Shown here one piece after another: positions 1-11,041 of a DNA stretch of 64,000 nt. Below the pieces are notes generated by a model that saw nothing but the letters and a program-made list of their open reading frames with translations, was not told the origin of the DNA and searched no databases. The translations under genes and the position numbers were made by a program. Location of the stretch: positions 697,133-761,132 of the forward strand of contig MU278358.1 of NCBI GenBank assembly GCA_022385755.1. The letters run 5' to 3'. Each line of letters starts with the position of its first letter. Within the stretch, counting starts at the first letter, position 1. This stretch comes from Trametopsis cervina. Its lineage: Eukaryota > Basidiomycota > Agaricomycetes > Polyporales > Irpicaceae.

Positions 1-875
1 CGCTTGCCTTCATGTACTCGATTTTGTGACCTGTGCCTGCGGATGCAACGATCTTTATGTGTGGTGCGCGGAGTTTGGTGTACTCGATTATGAATCTAGG
101 ACGCGGGAACGCTGAATGCCGCCCGGTTCGATAGAATAAGAGGAAGACTTACGTGCCGACAGTACTAGCCCCGGAAGAGACGTACATTGTGTGTGCCTGA
201 GCAAATCTGTACTTGAGCCCCGTCGGGGTCCGTTATACATGAAACAGCGACATACAGTTTTGGCCTTCTCCTCCACGTAGGCCTTCCACCCACTATACGC
301 CGCGTGTCCGGGCAATCCCAGTACGCCCATGTACGTAGAGTACGATAGTCTGGGATGGATGTCTATCTTTTGTATCGGCCTTTTGTAGAAATGAGGCGCT
401 AAGTAGGGGTACACAGAGTATTCGGAGAAGTCTGCGAAAGAGTTGGCATCATGAGACCCGACGTGTTTGGCCATAGTGAAAGTATACACACTGAGGTATC
501 CAATGACAACATCTCCAGGTTTGAACGCGGGGTCCTCGCTCCGCAATATCTTGCCAATACCACTGCTATCCACCCTTAGGACGAACAGTTCAACTTCCGG
601 TACGGCGTCAAGGCGAACTTGAACAACAGCGACACGTACGGAAAACCCAGCTGCACAGGCGGCACGAAAAGCTGTATCGCAGGATCGCGGAACCTGTACC
701 GCAAATATGGATCGCTGCTTACCACCAGCGTCTTGACCAAGACCCCGCCGCACAGTGGTATGTTTTCAAGGTCGATATCCCGGTTTATGACCTTGAAATG
801 TGCATTTGCGTCGATCGGTGCACCGTTTGCAGGTTCGGACACGTAGACGAGCGTAGGGTTCCTTGTCAGAGCCAT
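1..875 (-). CDS. MDR-family NAD(P)H-dependent reductase, 3' end beyond the left edge
   Basis: The product resembles medium-chain reductases of the alkenal double-bond reductase / leukotriene B4 12-hydroxydehydrogenase group, which reduce the C=C bond of enals and enones with NADPH and need no zinc. Proposed exons are 875-640, 574-256, 196-153 and 95 to beyond base 1; all phases close. Visible motifs: N-terminal SDPYLRYRFRD, then KPGDVVIGY, then VLGLPGHAAYSGWKAY, then the start of the nucleotide-binding fold (YVSSGASTVG), then KIVASAGTGHKIEYMKAS, which is the typical second beta strand. The dinucleotide loop reads SSGASTVG, where AGAVGS-like sequences are common, so it is slightly divergent. 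About 230 of an expected ~340 residues are present. The start is the ATG at 875, giving MALTRNPTLVYVSEP. Substrate is unknown; in wood-decay fungi such enzymes often detoxify aldehydes (inference). Confidence 0.88.
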
Positions 876-2223
876 GGCTGGACGACGAATGAGATAGAGA
901 GGAATACAGGAAGGTGGTGAGTAGGAAATGCGTCTTTGCTAGGTGTTCGTACTCCTACGTATCGATGTATATATCCCGGTGGTGGTAAGTAGCCCGCTTT
1001 TGACAGCCCCGCCCGAAACTTGATCGAAAATGCCATGAGTACCCTGCAACATTAGCAACGCATCACTCTGAGTCTTAAACACTGACCGTGCAGTACGGAG
1101 TATGCACAACGGATGGTACAAGCTTCCGAGGTGACTGCATGACATCAGCTCATTGGAGGTGGCGGCTGCACACAGGGAGCACTGCCTACCAAGGGCAGCG
1201 ACGCCATAGGATAAAGACTCTTTAGGGGAGATCACACTGAGATCACTGGGAGATCCAAGTCGCGTCGGCTTGATGTTTCAATTTCTTGCAGTTGCCATTT
1301 CCCACCGGCCTGACCACCCTGTCTTAGCCCCTCGAGGGGACACTCCGATCAACAGGGGCGCGGCAATCTGCCTCGAGTCTCCGTCTTCAGCCTGAGACAG
1401 TTGTGCCGCAGATTCCTGCGGCACAGTACTTACTACAGAACCTGCAACTGGCCCTTGCCTGCGCCGCCGTTCTCGTTATAGTGCTGACCTCTCCCGTTTG
1501 ATGCTCGTTGCGCAGGTGATTAGATTGCTTCCTCGGCAAACAATTTCAGTTGAGGCGGCGAGGAGACTTCAGCGCATTATCTCGCACAAAGGATGGCCTT
1601 CATACTGTCAACGGTTCACGGGGAGCTTGTTACGATTTCCAAACTTGCTGTGTGGGTAGATGCCACGCTAGCACCTGCCAGATTTCCTATTTCTGGCCTC
1701 GGAATATTCCTCCGTAGGGCGTCTAAAAGATACCCACGCCACCATCTATCTTCTCGCCTTTCTCGGCGAGACAATGGCGAGACATCGTCGCACTCCGGCC
1801 TTCTTCCCTCCGTCTCACTACAGCATCAGCAATGATGATCGTTGCTTCAACACTTTATTTTGCCGCACATAGCTTGAGTATAGCAGCTATGTAATGAGCC
1901 TCGTGGAATCGACACTCGTGCTGTGCTTCTCCCAGGCAACAAGAAGACGTGGTAGAAGAACGCCGCACACTAATAACATCCGGGAATTTTTACGTGCCGC
2001 GATTGTGTCTCAAGCCGTGGAGCTGGCTCTTGCGGTACAAGGTGCACGAATGAAGTTCACGGCACCCCTATCATAAGCCACGGTTGGTGCCGCAAGTCGC
2101 ATCCAAGCGTACAAAATAGCAGATGAAAACCACACGTATTCAGTACATTTACAAAGCAGATAGGTACACGCGAAACACAACCTTGGTTGCGATGTTCGTT
2201 CTTCGATGCATCAGTGGGTAGAA
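876..2223. other. Gene-free stretch with small inverted repeats
   Basis: I see no gene here. Open frames at 939-1235, 1593-1835 and 1894-2076 have no recognisable motifs or matching splice partners. The stretch holds a 12-bp perfect palindrome (CCCCTCGAGGGG, 1328-1339), a hairpin listed separately, and further small inverted repeats near 1754-1772 and 2064-2093. It is the shared 5' flank of the MDR gene and 3' flank of the next minus-strand gene. Confidence 0.5.
1402..1425. repeat. Perfect 10-bp inverted repeat (hairpin)
   Basis: TGTGCCGCAG is followed by a 4-nt loop (ATTC) and then its exact reverse complement CTGCGGCACA. It lies about 530 bp upstream of the MDR start codon. I cannot tell whether it is a regulatory site, part of a degraded element, or chance. 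Confidence 0.6.
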
Positions 2224-2918
2224 CTAGAACCCGCGAAGAGCACCCAGCCTCCAGTGGCGAGTTTCCTCGGCGACGGGGTCGGGAACCTTGGGATCGAGAA
2301 CGACCTGTCCAAAAATAAGAAAACCCCAGAGACCTTATCAACATGTGTCTTACCACGTTGTTGTCGTCCTGGCTCCAGAAGAAACGCTGTTCTCCAATTG
2401 GAGCCGGAGAGATACTAGAAACGATATCAGCAAGAGGGACTCGTGGTGCTATGAGACGACAGCCAAATCAACACGCACGTGAAATGACCATCTCTCTGGT
2501 GGGTGATCTTCCACAGTTTCTCTAATTCCTCGGCATAAACTGGCTGGTCCTTCTTGGGCACCTCAGGAGACCAAGCATAGAAGCCTTTGCCGACATTCCT
2601 GATCATGTAAAGCGGGTGTCCATGAACGTCTCTCCCAGCACCAATGATCAGCCACTGAAGGTCGGTGGGTTGTACGAGCAGCGGGGGATGCAATTAGGGG
2701 CAGACCTTCTGAGTTGGGTTTGGGGTAGGCTTATTGGCGACAATCCAGATGGGTCCTAGACCGTTTCCGAAAGGAGGCGACGAAGGATATGTGGCAAAGA
2801 GCTTGGTGGAGGCATTTTGGATCTTGAAAATCCTGAAGTGCTGGTTTTCCTCGAGGAGGTTGTCTCCAACGACGAAGGCAGAGACCTCGGGATCATTGAC
2901 GGGCTGGTTGTCGCTCAT
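2224..2918 (-). CDS. Small beta-trefoil-like protein of unknown function
   Basis: Proposed exons: 2918-2706, 2654-2489, 2448-2354 and 2304-2224, giving 184 residues. The start MSDNQPVND is chosen because a TATA box lies about 80 bp upstream. No signal peptide is visible, so the product is probably cytosolic. The chain has spaced aromatic-hydrophobic repeats (NPTQKWLIIG, PLYMIRNVG, GFYAWSP, KLWKITHQ, GEQRFFWSQDD, RHWRLGALRG) that suggest a beta-trefoil such as ricin-B-like lectins or mycocypin/I66-type protease inhibitors, but no diagnostic motif is present. The second intron (40 nt, donor GTCATT) and the first donor (GTCTGC) are weak, so the exon 2/3 junction is the least certain part. A truncated paralogue lies at about 4.5-4.75 kb. 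Confidence 0.6.
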
Positions 2919-2998
2919 GTTGGGCTTCAGAGACAATTGCTGGCGGTGCGACAAAGCTGATGTGCGACGCTGCCTTCCGACAACCTCATAGCTAGCAG

Positions 2999-3006
2999 TA
3001 TATATA
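2999..3006 (-). promoter_or_regulatory. TATA box of the beta-trefoil-like gene
   Basis: TATATATA lies about 80 bp upstream of the chosen ATG at 2918, a normal distance for a fungal TATA promoter. It supports MSDNQ as the start rather than the upstream in-frame MQDRS at 3053, which would lie upstream of the TATA box. Confidence 0.5.
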
Positions 3007-3007
3007 C

Positions 3008-4528
3008 AAATGCTGGGTTTTGTAGCTTGAACCTTGAAGGACCTATCTTGCATTTTGCAAGCTCTTGACCGCTAAATTGCCAAATCTGCTTGTGCTGCGC
3101 CATGTCCGATGGGTGATTGACATGGGCATGTCTATCAAGTAACGTAGCTCCTACTTGATTTGCTTGGAAGACACGAGGAGCGCTGCGTAGAACTGGAAAG
3201 GGTCCTTATTCAATATGCAGCGTCAACCCGGCCTACATCGCAGCACGTACCTGGAAAGGGTCTTCACTACACCTGTTGGTCATCTCATTCTTCATTCCCC
3301 CCTTTATGTACAGAGTAGATTGCTTTACGAGCACTGTCGTGCGTGATGAGTTGTGATAGTAAAGTATGGACAACGACAGCACATTAGAAGGCCATGGGGC
3401 CCCCATTTTTCTCACAGCTCAATGAGGGGGCTATAAATCAGAGCAGCCAAATGAGCAACAAGAAATAATTATAAGAGAGACGCAGCGAGCAGACGTACGC
3501 TGTTGGGAAACTTCCCACCTAGGAGCAAGACAGCCTGCAAACTCTATCACTTTCCGCACATGATAGAGTTCTTCCATTCCATCTGGCATACACGTGCTTA
3601 TGTGCTTTCCCAAGCAATGCAAGGCTGAGAATGACGGCGCTGCGTGGTTTGTCTTCTCATATGAATGTCGCAATGTAGCGTGCCTGTTGACATTTAGCAC
3701 GCTGTTTAGTCTGGGCACAAGCAGCCGCGAATTTTCGGATCGCGTAACACGTTTCCCAGGCCACGGGATGCGTTAGCCACACAGGACGCAAGAGGTAGTA
3801 TCACTGTCCAATGGATTTCAACCCAGACAACGAGCCTGAGAAGTGTCGTAATCAGCGAAAACAAACACTGGCATGTTGTGGAAGTGACAGTCGAATGCAT
3901 GACAGACTAGACTAACCTCCGCAGGATTATGCACGTACACTATGGCTCAGACCTCTTATGAAAGCGATTGTGGTCGATAGTGCCGGTGAATGGTAACTTG
4001 GAGTTTGAAATGGCGAGGACGACTCCGGCTCGTCAACGAGTCGAGAAGGAAGCAGCGACGGATCTGAGATCCGACGTCGAAGCATACATGAGTCGATCAA
4101 TCAAATTATTCGAACCTTCAACAATCCAAAGTAGATTCAGCGGGCATAATGGTGGCATAATCATGTTTTGCTAGTATTTAGTTCCATATCCTGCTCCGAT
4201 GGGCAGCATTTGGCCACACTAAAAATTGCCATATGTTACTTTCCGATTTTAACCGTGGGTATTGGCATCATTCATTACGATTTCGTGCGAGGCCATCTCT
4301 CAAAGTCGCTGCATCGTTCCCAGTCCTGTCCTACGAGAGGTCCGTTGTTTTCCTCAGCACGATCAACGCAGCCGCCAACGATGCACGCAGGAAAGTCAGG
4401 CCCGCGCTCAGACCCCGACGCAGTTGTATATTCAGGTCATATTTACACATGCATCATCGCACACGATGTGTCGGTACTCCTACCGCACGCTTCTGACTCA
4501 AGGAAACGATCATGATGGCCTCTGCGAG
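3008..4528. other. Gene-free stretch
   Basis: No gene is supported. Open frames on both strands (for example 3431-3718 on minus and 4168-4515 on plus) show no family motifs and no consistent splicing. It separates the beta-trefoil-like gene from the remnant of its paralogue. Confidence 0.45.
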
Positions 4529-4745
4529 TTAAGCCTCCGAGTCGGTAACGCCGCGAAGGGTAAAGAACTTCCAGTGGCGGCTTTCCTCTCTGAGATCTGA
4601 AGCTCTGGGATCCAAAACAATCTGTCAGACAAGTTCATTAGTACCGTACTGCAGTGCTATCGCGTCAAAATAAAACTCACGCGCTTCTCGCTGTTCTCGT
4701 TCCAGAAGAGCTGCTCGCCAACGGGAGCATATTCCTTTCGTAGTA
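4529..4745 (-). pseudogene. 3' remnant of a second beta-trefoil-like gene
   Basis: Two terminal exons of a paralogue of the gene at 2.2-2.9 kb. The first reads RKEYAPVGEQLFWNENSEKR and matches APIGEQRFFWSQDD of the intact copy. After an intron with GTGAGT donor and CTGACAG acceptor, the second reads IVLDPRASDLREESRHWKFF and ends FTLRGVTDSEA-stop, matching VVLDPKVPDPVAEETRHWRL. The intron sits at the same place in both copies. Upstream of about 4745 I find nothing equivalent to the first 110 residues, no start codon in context and no TATA box. I infer a truncated duplicate; an unrecognised divergent 5' part remains possible. Confidence 0.6.
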
Positions 4746-5940
4746 GACACGTCAGATTAACATTGAATGACGACGTATTGCATCCTTTTCGAGCCAGTGT
4801 TGATGCATTACCAGGCGTGTTATATTCATTTGCTTGTAAGCTAATGAAGGTCAGAGACCTTGAGGACGCGGAACCGAGTACCATGAATTGGGACATGTTA
4901 ACGACGATATTCGTACGAGGGGTACACGGATTGGATCCGCGATTTTCTCGGACCTAATTGAGGTAAATGATGATGATTCTGTAGCACAGGTGTGGGCGTT
5001 GTCTTAATCTACAAATGTGCAGAGGAGGGGAGTTGGAAGCCGGATTGTTGGAGGACAAGTGCCGAACAAAAGATCAGAGGGCGAAGATGAGGATTGTGGT
5101 TAATAGTAGCAGCGACGAGGACATACTGATTCTCCTATGAATTCTCAACTGCGATATAGTGTTCCCTCCGTCGCTCGCCGTCATAGAGCACCGCATGCTA
5201 AACAATTGAATTACTTGGGTGTGATTCCAAATAGTAGTGCAGATATATTGGTATGAATGTGAGGAGTCTGGGAACGACTGGCTGAATGCTGAGCCTAGTC
5301 GCTAAGGACGTGGAGACGTACCAGTATCTAGTAAGACATGGCTGCAGTACTCTTGAGTGTTAGATGTTCAATTGAGATCCTCGGGCTTGATGGGAACAAG
5401 TCGTTTGTGTGCCTGATCTGCATCGTCTCTGGGTGGAAGGGTACGCCGTGGTTTCCCCTCGAAGAGTCGTTGGTACAGAACAACTGCAGAGGTGAGAGAG
5501 ACGTTACGTGGCGACGGAGTGACCTAACGTACAGGATGTTGCGCCAATAATGGGGACGGTAACGATGATGACTTGAAGTCTACGGGCTTGTGGCGACAAG
5601 GGTGTCTTTGCCATCGTTGTTGGTGGTCGCAGCGGAAGAGAGGTCAGGCGCTTCCCTGCCAGGAAAGGAATATTGATGGCTTGTGGCACGATCTGATGCT
5701 CGCGTGTCTGTTCGTTCCGTCGATTGCCTCCGTCATGGAATAGTCTCCTCATCGACTCGGAGCAGGAGCCTCCGTCGCCCGGCACAAGAATGGCCAGCAC
5801 AATAAACATTGACTGCGCTTGTGGTGGGGGCGTGCATGTCTCTTGCCCTCTTCCGCTTCACTGTTTTTCGTTCATTCCGAATCACTGCACCTCCATCGTT
5901 TATCACTCATCACCTAATAGCCCGCAGCTCCAATATCGCC
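4746..5940. other. Gene-free stretch upstream of UVDE
   Basis: No gene is supported. The last part, a C/T-rich stretch from about 5840 to 5940, is the likely promoter and 5' leader of the UV endonuclease gene. No clear TATA box is present. Confidence 0.45.
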
Positions 5941-8203
5941 ATGACAAAGCGGAAGCACGCAGAGCCCGTGATTGAGACTGAGCCTATTTCCCCAGCGGGG
6001 CCAGTCACACCCACTCGACCCAAAAGAACAAAATCGCCGAGGAAGAAAGCGACGGAGGAGGCATGGGACCCGTATGCATCCACTGGTGCAAACCGAGGAA
6101 GCAGTCCGTTGACAGATCTTGAGGCTGAGGATGAGCTTTCTCCTTCTAAAAGGAAAGGAGGGAAGCGTAAGAAAAAGACCGACGAGCTTATCGTCTATGA
6201 CATCCCTCCAGTGGAAAGAAAGGTCACAAAATTCAAAGGTACGCAACCACTAATGCATCGCAATCTCCCCCAAATAACATTTCCATTTGTCAACGTAGGC
6301 CGCCTCGGTTACGCATGTCTCAACACAATCCTGCGTGTTACCAAGCCAGAGCCCACCTTCTGTTCTCGTACGTGTAGGAAGGACACCATACACAAGAACG
6401 GCATTGAGTTTGCAAAAGACCTGGGGCTCAAGAACACCCGAGATTTGCTGAAACTTATCCAGGTCAGCTTTTTTCTGTACACCTAGTTCCACTCCACGTA
6501 GCTCACACTTCTACATAGTGGAATGAAGATAATAAGATCCGCTTCATGCGCATCTCTTCAGAGATGTTTCCGTTCGCTTCACACGGCGAATTAGGTTACG
6601 ACCTCGAGTATGCAAAGGACGATCTCAAGGCCGTAGGCGACCTCGCGAAGAAGCTAGGGCACCGCCTGACCACGCACCCTGGGCAATTCACGCAACTGGC
6701 AAGTCCGAGGGAGGCCGTGGTCGACGCTAGTGTGCGCGAGTTGGAGTGTACGTCCGTCTTTCAGTCGGGTACTCGGTGACTAACAGCCTGTCTCCCTGAT
6801 GCAGACCACTGCCAGATGATGCGCTACATGGGCTTGGGGAAAGACAGTGTCATAATATTGCACATGGGCGTACGTATCCTCGCTGGTATTGCGAAAGAAT
6901 ATTACTCACCTCTTTGTAGGGTGTCTACAATGACAAACCCTCCACGATCGCCCGTTTTCGTGAGAACTTCCTTACCAAGCTGACACCAGAGATGCGTGAT
7001 CGCCTGGTGCTTGAGAACGATGAGATGTGCTATAGCGTGGACGACCTGTTGCCCATCTGCGAGGAGCTTCAGGTGCCAATCGTGCTAGATTATCATCATA
7101 ATTGGATCAACGTACGTCTCACTTTAATTGCCTTGCGTTTGCATGCCGCTCAACCCCACTGATCTCGTTTACAATTAGCCCTCAGAGATTCCCCTCGCGA
7201 CGCTAATACCCCGAATCAACCGCACCTGGCACGCCAAAGGCATCAAACCCAAACAGCATCTCTCTTCTCCCAAACCGCAGTTCGAAGACGGAAGCGGAAA
7301 CATAATGGACCGGCGCGCGCATGCTGATCGGTGTCATACATTACCTGAGGAACTCAACGCGTTTGACGGGAGTACGAAGGAGCTGGATGTTGACCTTATG
7401 ATCGAGGCAAAGGACAAAGAACAAGCCGTATTCTTCCTGTACAGGATTTATGGGCTGGAAGAGGTGATCTGGGAGAACCTGAGGCCAGCGAAGAAGCAAG
7501 TCATCGAGAAAGCTGATCAGGCCGACTTGGAGAGCGATGACGGGCCGGCGAGCCCGAGAAAGAAGAGGCGAACGAGAGCGAAACAGGAGGCGGTGTCGAG
7601 CGGAGACGATGCCGACGCGCCGGAGAGTCGCAGTCAGCAGGACACGCTATCGACTGCAGCGGAGAGTCCCAAAAAGCGGTCTAGGGAAAAGACGACGCGT
7701 CGGGGAGCCACAGGTGCGCATTGTGATGCCATCTTATCGCCCCGAACCCCATGCTGACTGTAGAGTTCCTGCGCGGGTTAGATGCGCCCGCCGCTCCACT
7801 CACAGCCCCGACACCACCATCAGAGTCATCTCCGTCGCGCAATCAGTCTCGAAAGAAAGACACTAAGAAAGACGGCGCAACCCCCAAGTCCAAGAGAAAA
7901 ACAAAGAACGCTGATGCGGCTGACCTCCCGGGGCCCTCGACGACCGGAGCCTTCGATCAGTCGGCAGAAAGGCCGATAGACACTGATACGGCCATGACCT
8001 TGGGGGTGTTGGGGAACCAAGAAGAGGCGCCAGTGCCGGTGGACGGCGCGGACGTCGGTGAAGTGGAGGCAGAAGAGCATCCCGAGGCTATGGAGGCTGC
8101 CATGGGCGATGGTGACGGGTGTGGTGTCGGTGTCGAGAGTACGCGGAAGGAGCAAGCGAGACTAGGGAGGGGAAGAGGAAGGAAGCGACAGGGAGCTAGC
8201 TGA
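5941..8203 (+). CDS. UV-damage endonuclease (UVDE/Uve1), with an apparent frameshift
   Basis: UVDE nicks DNA 5' to UV photoproducts, starting alternative excision repair. Proposed exons: 5941-6238, 6299-6462, 6519-6747, 6805-6870, 6920-7111, 7179-7713 and 7764-8203; about 640 residues if one base is ignored. A basic, disordered N-terminus (residues 1-100, KRK, KRKGGKRKKK) could be a nuclear signal. The TIM-barrel core follows: RLGYACLNT, RISSEMFPFASH, THPGQFTQL, HMGGVYNDKP, LENDE, DYHHNWIN, TWHAKGIKPKQHLSSP and HADRCHTLP, which hold the expected metal-binding His, Glu and Asp residues. The lysine-rich C-terminal tail is long. In exon 4 the G4A4 run at about 6836-6843 has one base too many to join MRYMGLGK to DSVIILHMG; read literally, the frame reaches TGA just after the next intron. 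This is either a sequencing error or a null allele. Confidence 0.9.
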
Positions 8204-9857
8204 GGGCTGTTATATATGGCCTTTGAGCATACTATCCCGTTGGAGGGCACTTGGGGCCATTGCACTCGGCATAGACCGTATGCAGCGAGGTTTCTTGCTG
8301 CCGGAGACCTGAATCCAGTAGCTCATATTAATTGTTGTTTGCGCGGTGGACTATAGACAACTCCCAGATGTAGGGTAGTTGCGCCTAGCTTACCGCTCTG
8401 ATCTTGTGAGTTCACGGGGTCCTCTGCTCGAGCGGAGAATACACATGGTATCGATGTCTCGGAAATTTGATTGTGGGTTGATCCTGTGAGTTTGCGGGGT
8501 CCTCTGTGTACGAACATCGGTGTCAGGCGCACATGCACAGTGATTCCGGCGATATGATATGGTTTTTGAAGCGAGGCGGGCTGGCTCAAAAGCAGCACGT
8601 AACGAGATATGGTAGCATCGCATGTTTTCAGATAGCACAGAACCGATGCAGTTCTCGAGGGTCGACGTCTGCCCCGTTCGTGAACGCGGTGCACATGCAG
8701 CTTGCTTCGAGTCAAATATGAACGTGACCTCCGAGCGTTGGTGGATTGACGGAGCCGGTATCTTAGCGGGATGGCATAGAAAGCCGGTATTAATTGACCT
8801 TGTGGGCGTAACGGGACCGAGTGAAAACCTGATACACAGCAAATGATCGGTTCCTGGGAGATGTGGGGACCGTTATCCTTCGCAGGATGGTATGCGCGAA
8901 ATCCCAAGCGCGTTTCTCGCTGCTTCTGCTCGTCCTGTAAGATTTACGCAGACTGCTTGTGGAGCCCCCGCGGTACTTGGAGGCATATGTCGCTAACCAC
9001 CGCGAATTTGCGTACGATATTGGGCTTGGGAGGTCGGCATACGCGGTTCGAAGGGGAGCGCTCAGAAGTTGGCCACTCGGACGAACCCAAAAATATATCG
9101 TTCCGCCAGGGTCTGACATCGTATCTACCCGCAGTTGCCGCACAGCGCACAGACCACCAGTGAAATTTTCTTGCCAGCGAAGCAGCGATTTCAGTCTAGA
9201 GGAGTTACGCGGCCGTCGAATCGATGTTTCTATGGGCGCCTGACGGCTACTGAGGCGGTACTCATGTGGGCGGACTGTAGATTATCGGCTATTTGAAATT
9301 GTCAGGTGGTCCGAATACGGCATACGTGATCTGTGGCGTAGCGGTTGGCCCATCCCGTTGCAGTGTTTTCGAGGGAGTGGCACAGAATACGACTGTTAGA
9401 GGCTCCAGAGGGAGTCACAAGAGCGTCGAATTCATGTGCGAGGCGTAATCTCGCGGTGATGGGTGGGTCTAAGGGAGACCAATCAACGAGGGGACGGAGG
9501 AGGTTTCTATGGGAAGGGCGGGCGTCGGGCGAACGTTGATCTTGGGACGCTGTTCAGGTGAAAAATTTCCGACTAGTATCGCAGGAGCGCATGCGCACGC
9601 ATGATCTAGCTCGGCGACTGTAGCAGACGAAACCGCAGGGTCCGCGATTGAATAGCCTCCCAGGTAGTTCAAAAGGGCGGACGTAGGCCTTCGTCTTGAT
9701 TTTGCTGGTTGACCTTCTCCCCCGACCACCCCCGCTTCTTTCTGGCACTCCCGCTTCTTTCTGGCCAGCGCCACAGCCTTTGTCCTTCGCTTCGCCGCCT
9801 ACACTTTATCCACAACCTACAACTTTTACCTTCCCGACAATCGCTTCCTCTTCCGCC
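8204..9857. other. Gene-free stretch between UVDE and the next plus-strand gene
   Basis: Several long open frames overlap each other on both strands around 8.3-9.2 kb, but none has recognisable motifs or consistent splice structure. I treat them as chance. A pair of short direct repeats is listed separately. C/T-rich DNA from about 9710 to 9855 is the likely promoter and leader of the following gene. Confidence 0.45.
8400..8507. repeat. Pair of imperfect 22-bp direct repeats
   Basis: TGTGAGTTCACGGGGTCCTC and TGTGAGTTTGCGGGGTCCTC, each preceded by GATC and followed by TG, lie about 80 bp apart. They differ at two adjacent bases. Function is unknown; they may be remnants of a longer tandem duplication. 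Confidence 0.6.
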
Positions 9858-11041
9858 ATGTGGTTGTCTAGACCAGTCACTCCCCTCGGTAAACGCGATG
9901 GCCAATTCCCTCCCCTCATAGGTCCCATCCCCCGGGTCACCCCATTCTCCGCTGGCTTGTTCGAGCCCTCTTCCCCTATCCGAAAGAATAACACTCGCAG
10001 TGTCCGCTTCAACCGCTGGATCTACGTCAGCCAGGCGGTCGAAGGCAGCGAGTGGCGTGAGAGCGAGCCTCGTATGGACCGCGAGGACATCGCGACTCAG
10101 CAGGCGCTCGACAATCTCGCCGAGCAGATGGACGACACCGAAGAGGAGAAGGCCGCGAAGGAGGAGATTGAGGACAACACTTCCAGGAATACGCTCCCGC
10201 CGGGGTGCGACCGCCAGTGGTTGTACAAGTACGGTCTCGTTTATAAGGAGCCAAACGAGGTGTGCGAGACGCCTGAAGGCCATACTCCGGTTCGCGATGA
10301 CATGCCCGACTTCCTGACTGTCGAGCTCAAGCCTATCAACGAGACGTGGAAAGAGGCCAGTGTCAAACGCGCGGCCAAGAGGATGGCGCTGATCTTTGAC
10401 GATCTTGATGAGTGTGAGTGGCCGTTTTATTGTTCGAGTCGAGTGCATTGTCCTCATGGCCATGGCCCATCTCTTCACAGTCAGCGGAGTTGATGAATGT
10501 GAGTCACCCTCGTCTTCGCTGACACGAGTTAGACATTGTACTCACACGTCTGACTGAATAGTTGGCTATGTCACCGACAACGAGGCTGAAACGGACGCAA
10601 AGCTCACCGCCGCCATGGCGAGGATGAGCGTGAGCCTGAAGGCAATTCCCGTTGCCTTCCCAAAGATGGTCACCCCCGTCGAGGCCTGCGAGGCGGAGGT
10701 CCACGAGAATCCCAAGACACCCTTTGTAGGAGGCTCCACGGAGAATACTAAGGAAGCCTCCGTTTCTGGCTCCGGCTCCCAGTCGGGTATCTCCCTCGGA
10801 CTCCCTAGCGAGTTTGGTAAGTCGTCTCGCGTTCGCCATGCATATAATGCCTGGTTTCCGGTGCAAAGTTCATGTCGCTGATATGTTACTTTTGCATGCA
10901 GCTCGTGGCAGGCCCAGGATTCAGCGTTCATTCGCCATCCGCTGGAAGAGAAGCGAGATGGACCAGTTGGAGACCAAGTCCTGGGGCGACTTCGATAACA
11001 TTAACCAAGAGAATACCAGCCCCGTCCTCGAGGGCTTCTAA
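9858..11041 (+). CDS. Unrecognised fungal protein, 322 residues, with an 18-nt microexon
   Basis: Proposed exons: 9858-10413, 10481-10498, 10562-10816 and 10902-11041; all phases close. I do not recognise the family. The chain has an N-terminal SRPVTPLGKRDGQFPPLIGP, a VRFNRWIYV patch, an acidic helix (QMDDTEEEKAAKEEIED), a central segment rich in Trp, Tyr and Asp (DRQWLYKYGLVYKE), a Ser/Gly-rich stretch (SVSGSGSQSG) and an ordered C-terminal end (SFAIRWKRSEMDQLETKSW). No signal peptide or membrane segment is seen, so it is probably an intracellular, partly disordered protein. The 18-nt exon encodes FSGVDE and is flanked by GATGAGT/GTGAGT and GATGAAT/GTGAGT, so it may have arisen by local duplication of an exon end. 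Confidence 0.75.

Noticed and set aside
512..530. Idea that the Cys in the NLR A Walker A motif (protein residues 512-519) inactivates it
   Set aside because: The Cys occupies the variable x before GKS in GxxxxGKS; the essential Gly, Lys and Ser are all present.
939..1235. 98-codon minus-strand open frame
   Set aside because: No motif, no splice partner, and not continuous with the neighbouring MDR gene.
8323..8907. 194-codon minus-strand open frame downstream of UVDE
   Set aside because: It overlaps several other long frames on both strands, has low-complexity basic composition and no family resemblance; probably chance in GC-balanced DNA.
9669..10478. Long minus-strand frame (269 codons)
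   Set aside because: It is the antisense shadow of the spliced plus-strand gene at 9858-11041, whose introns and phases close.
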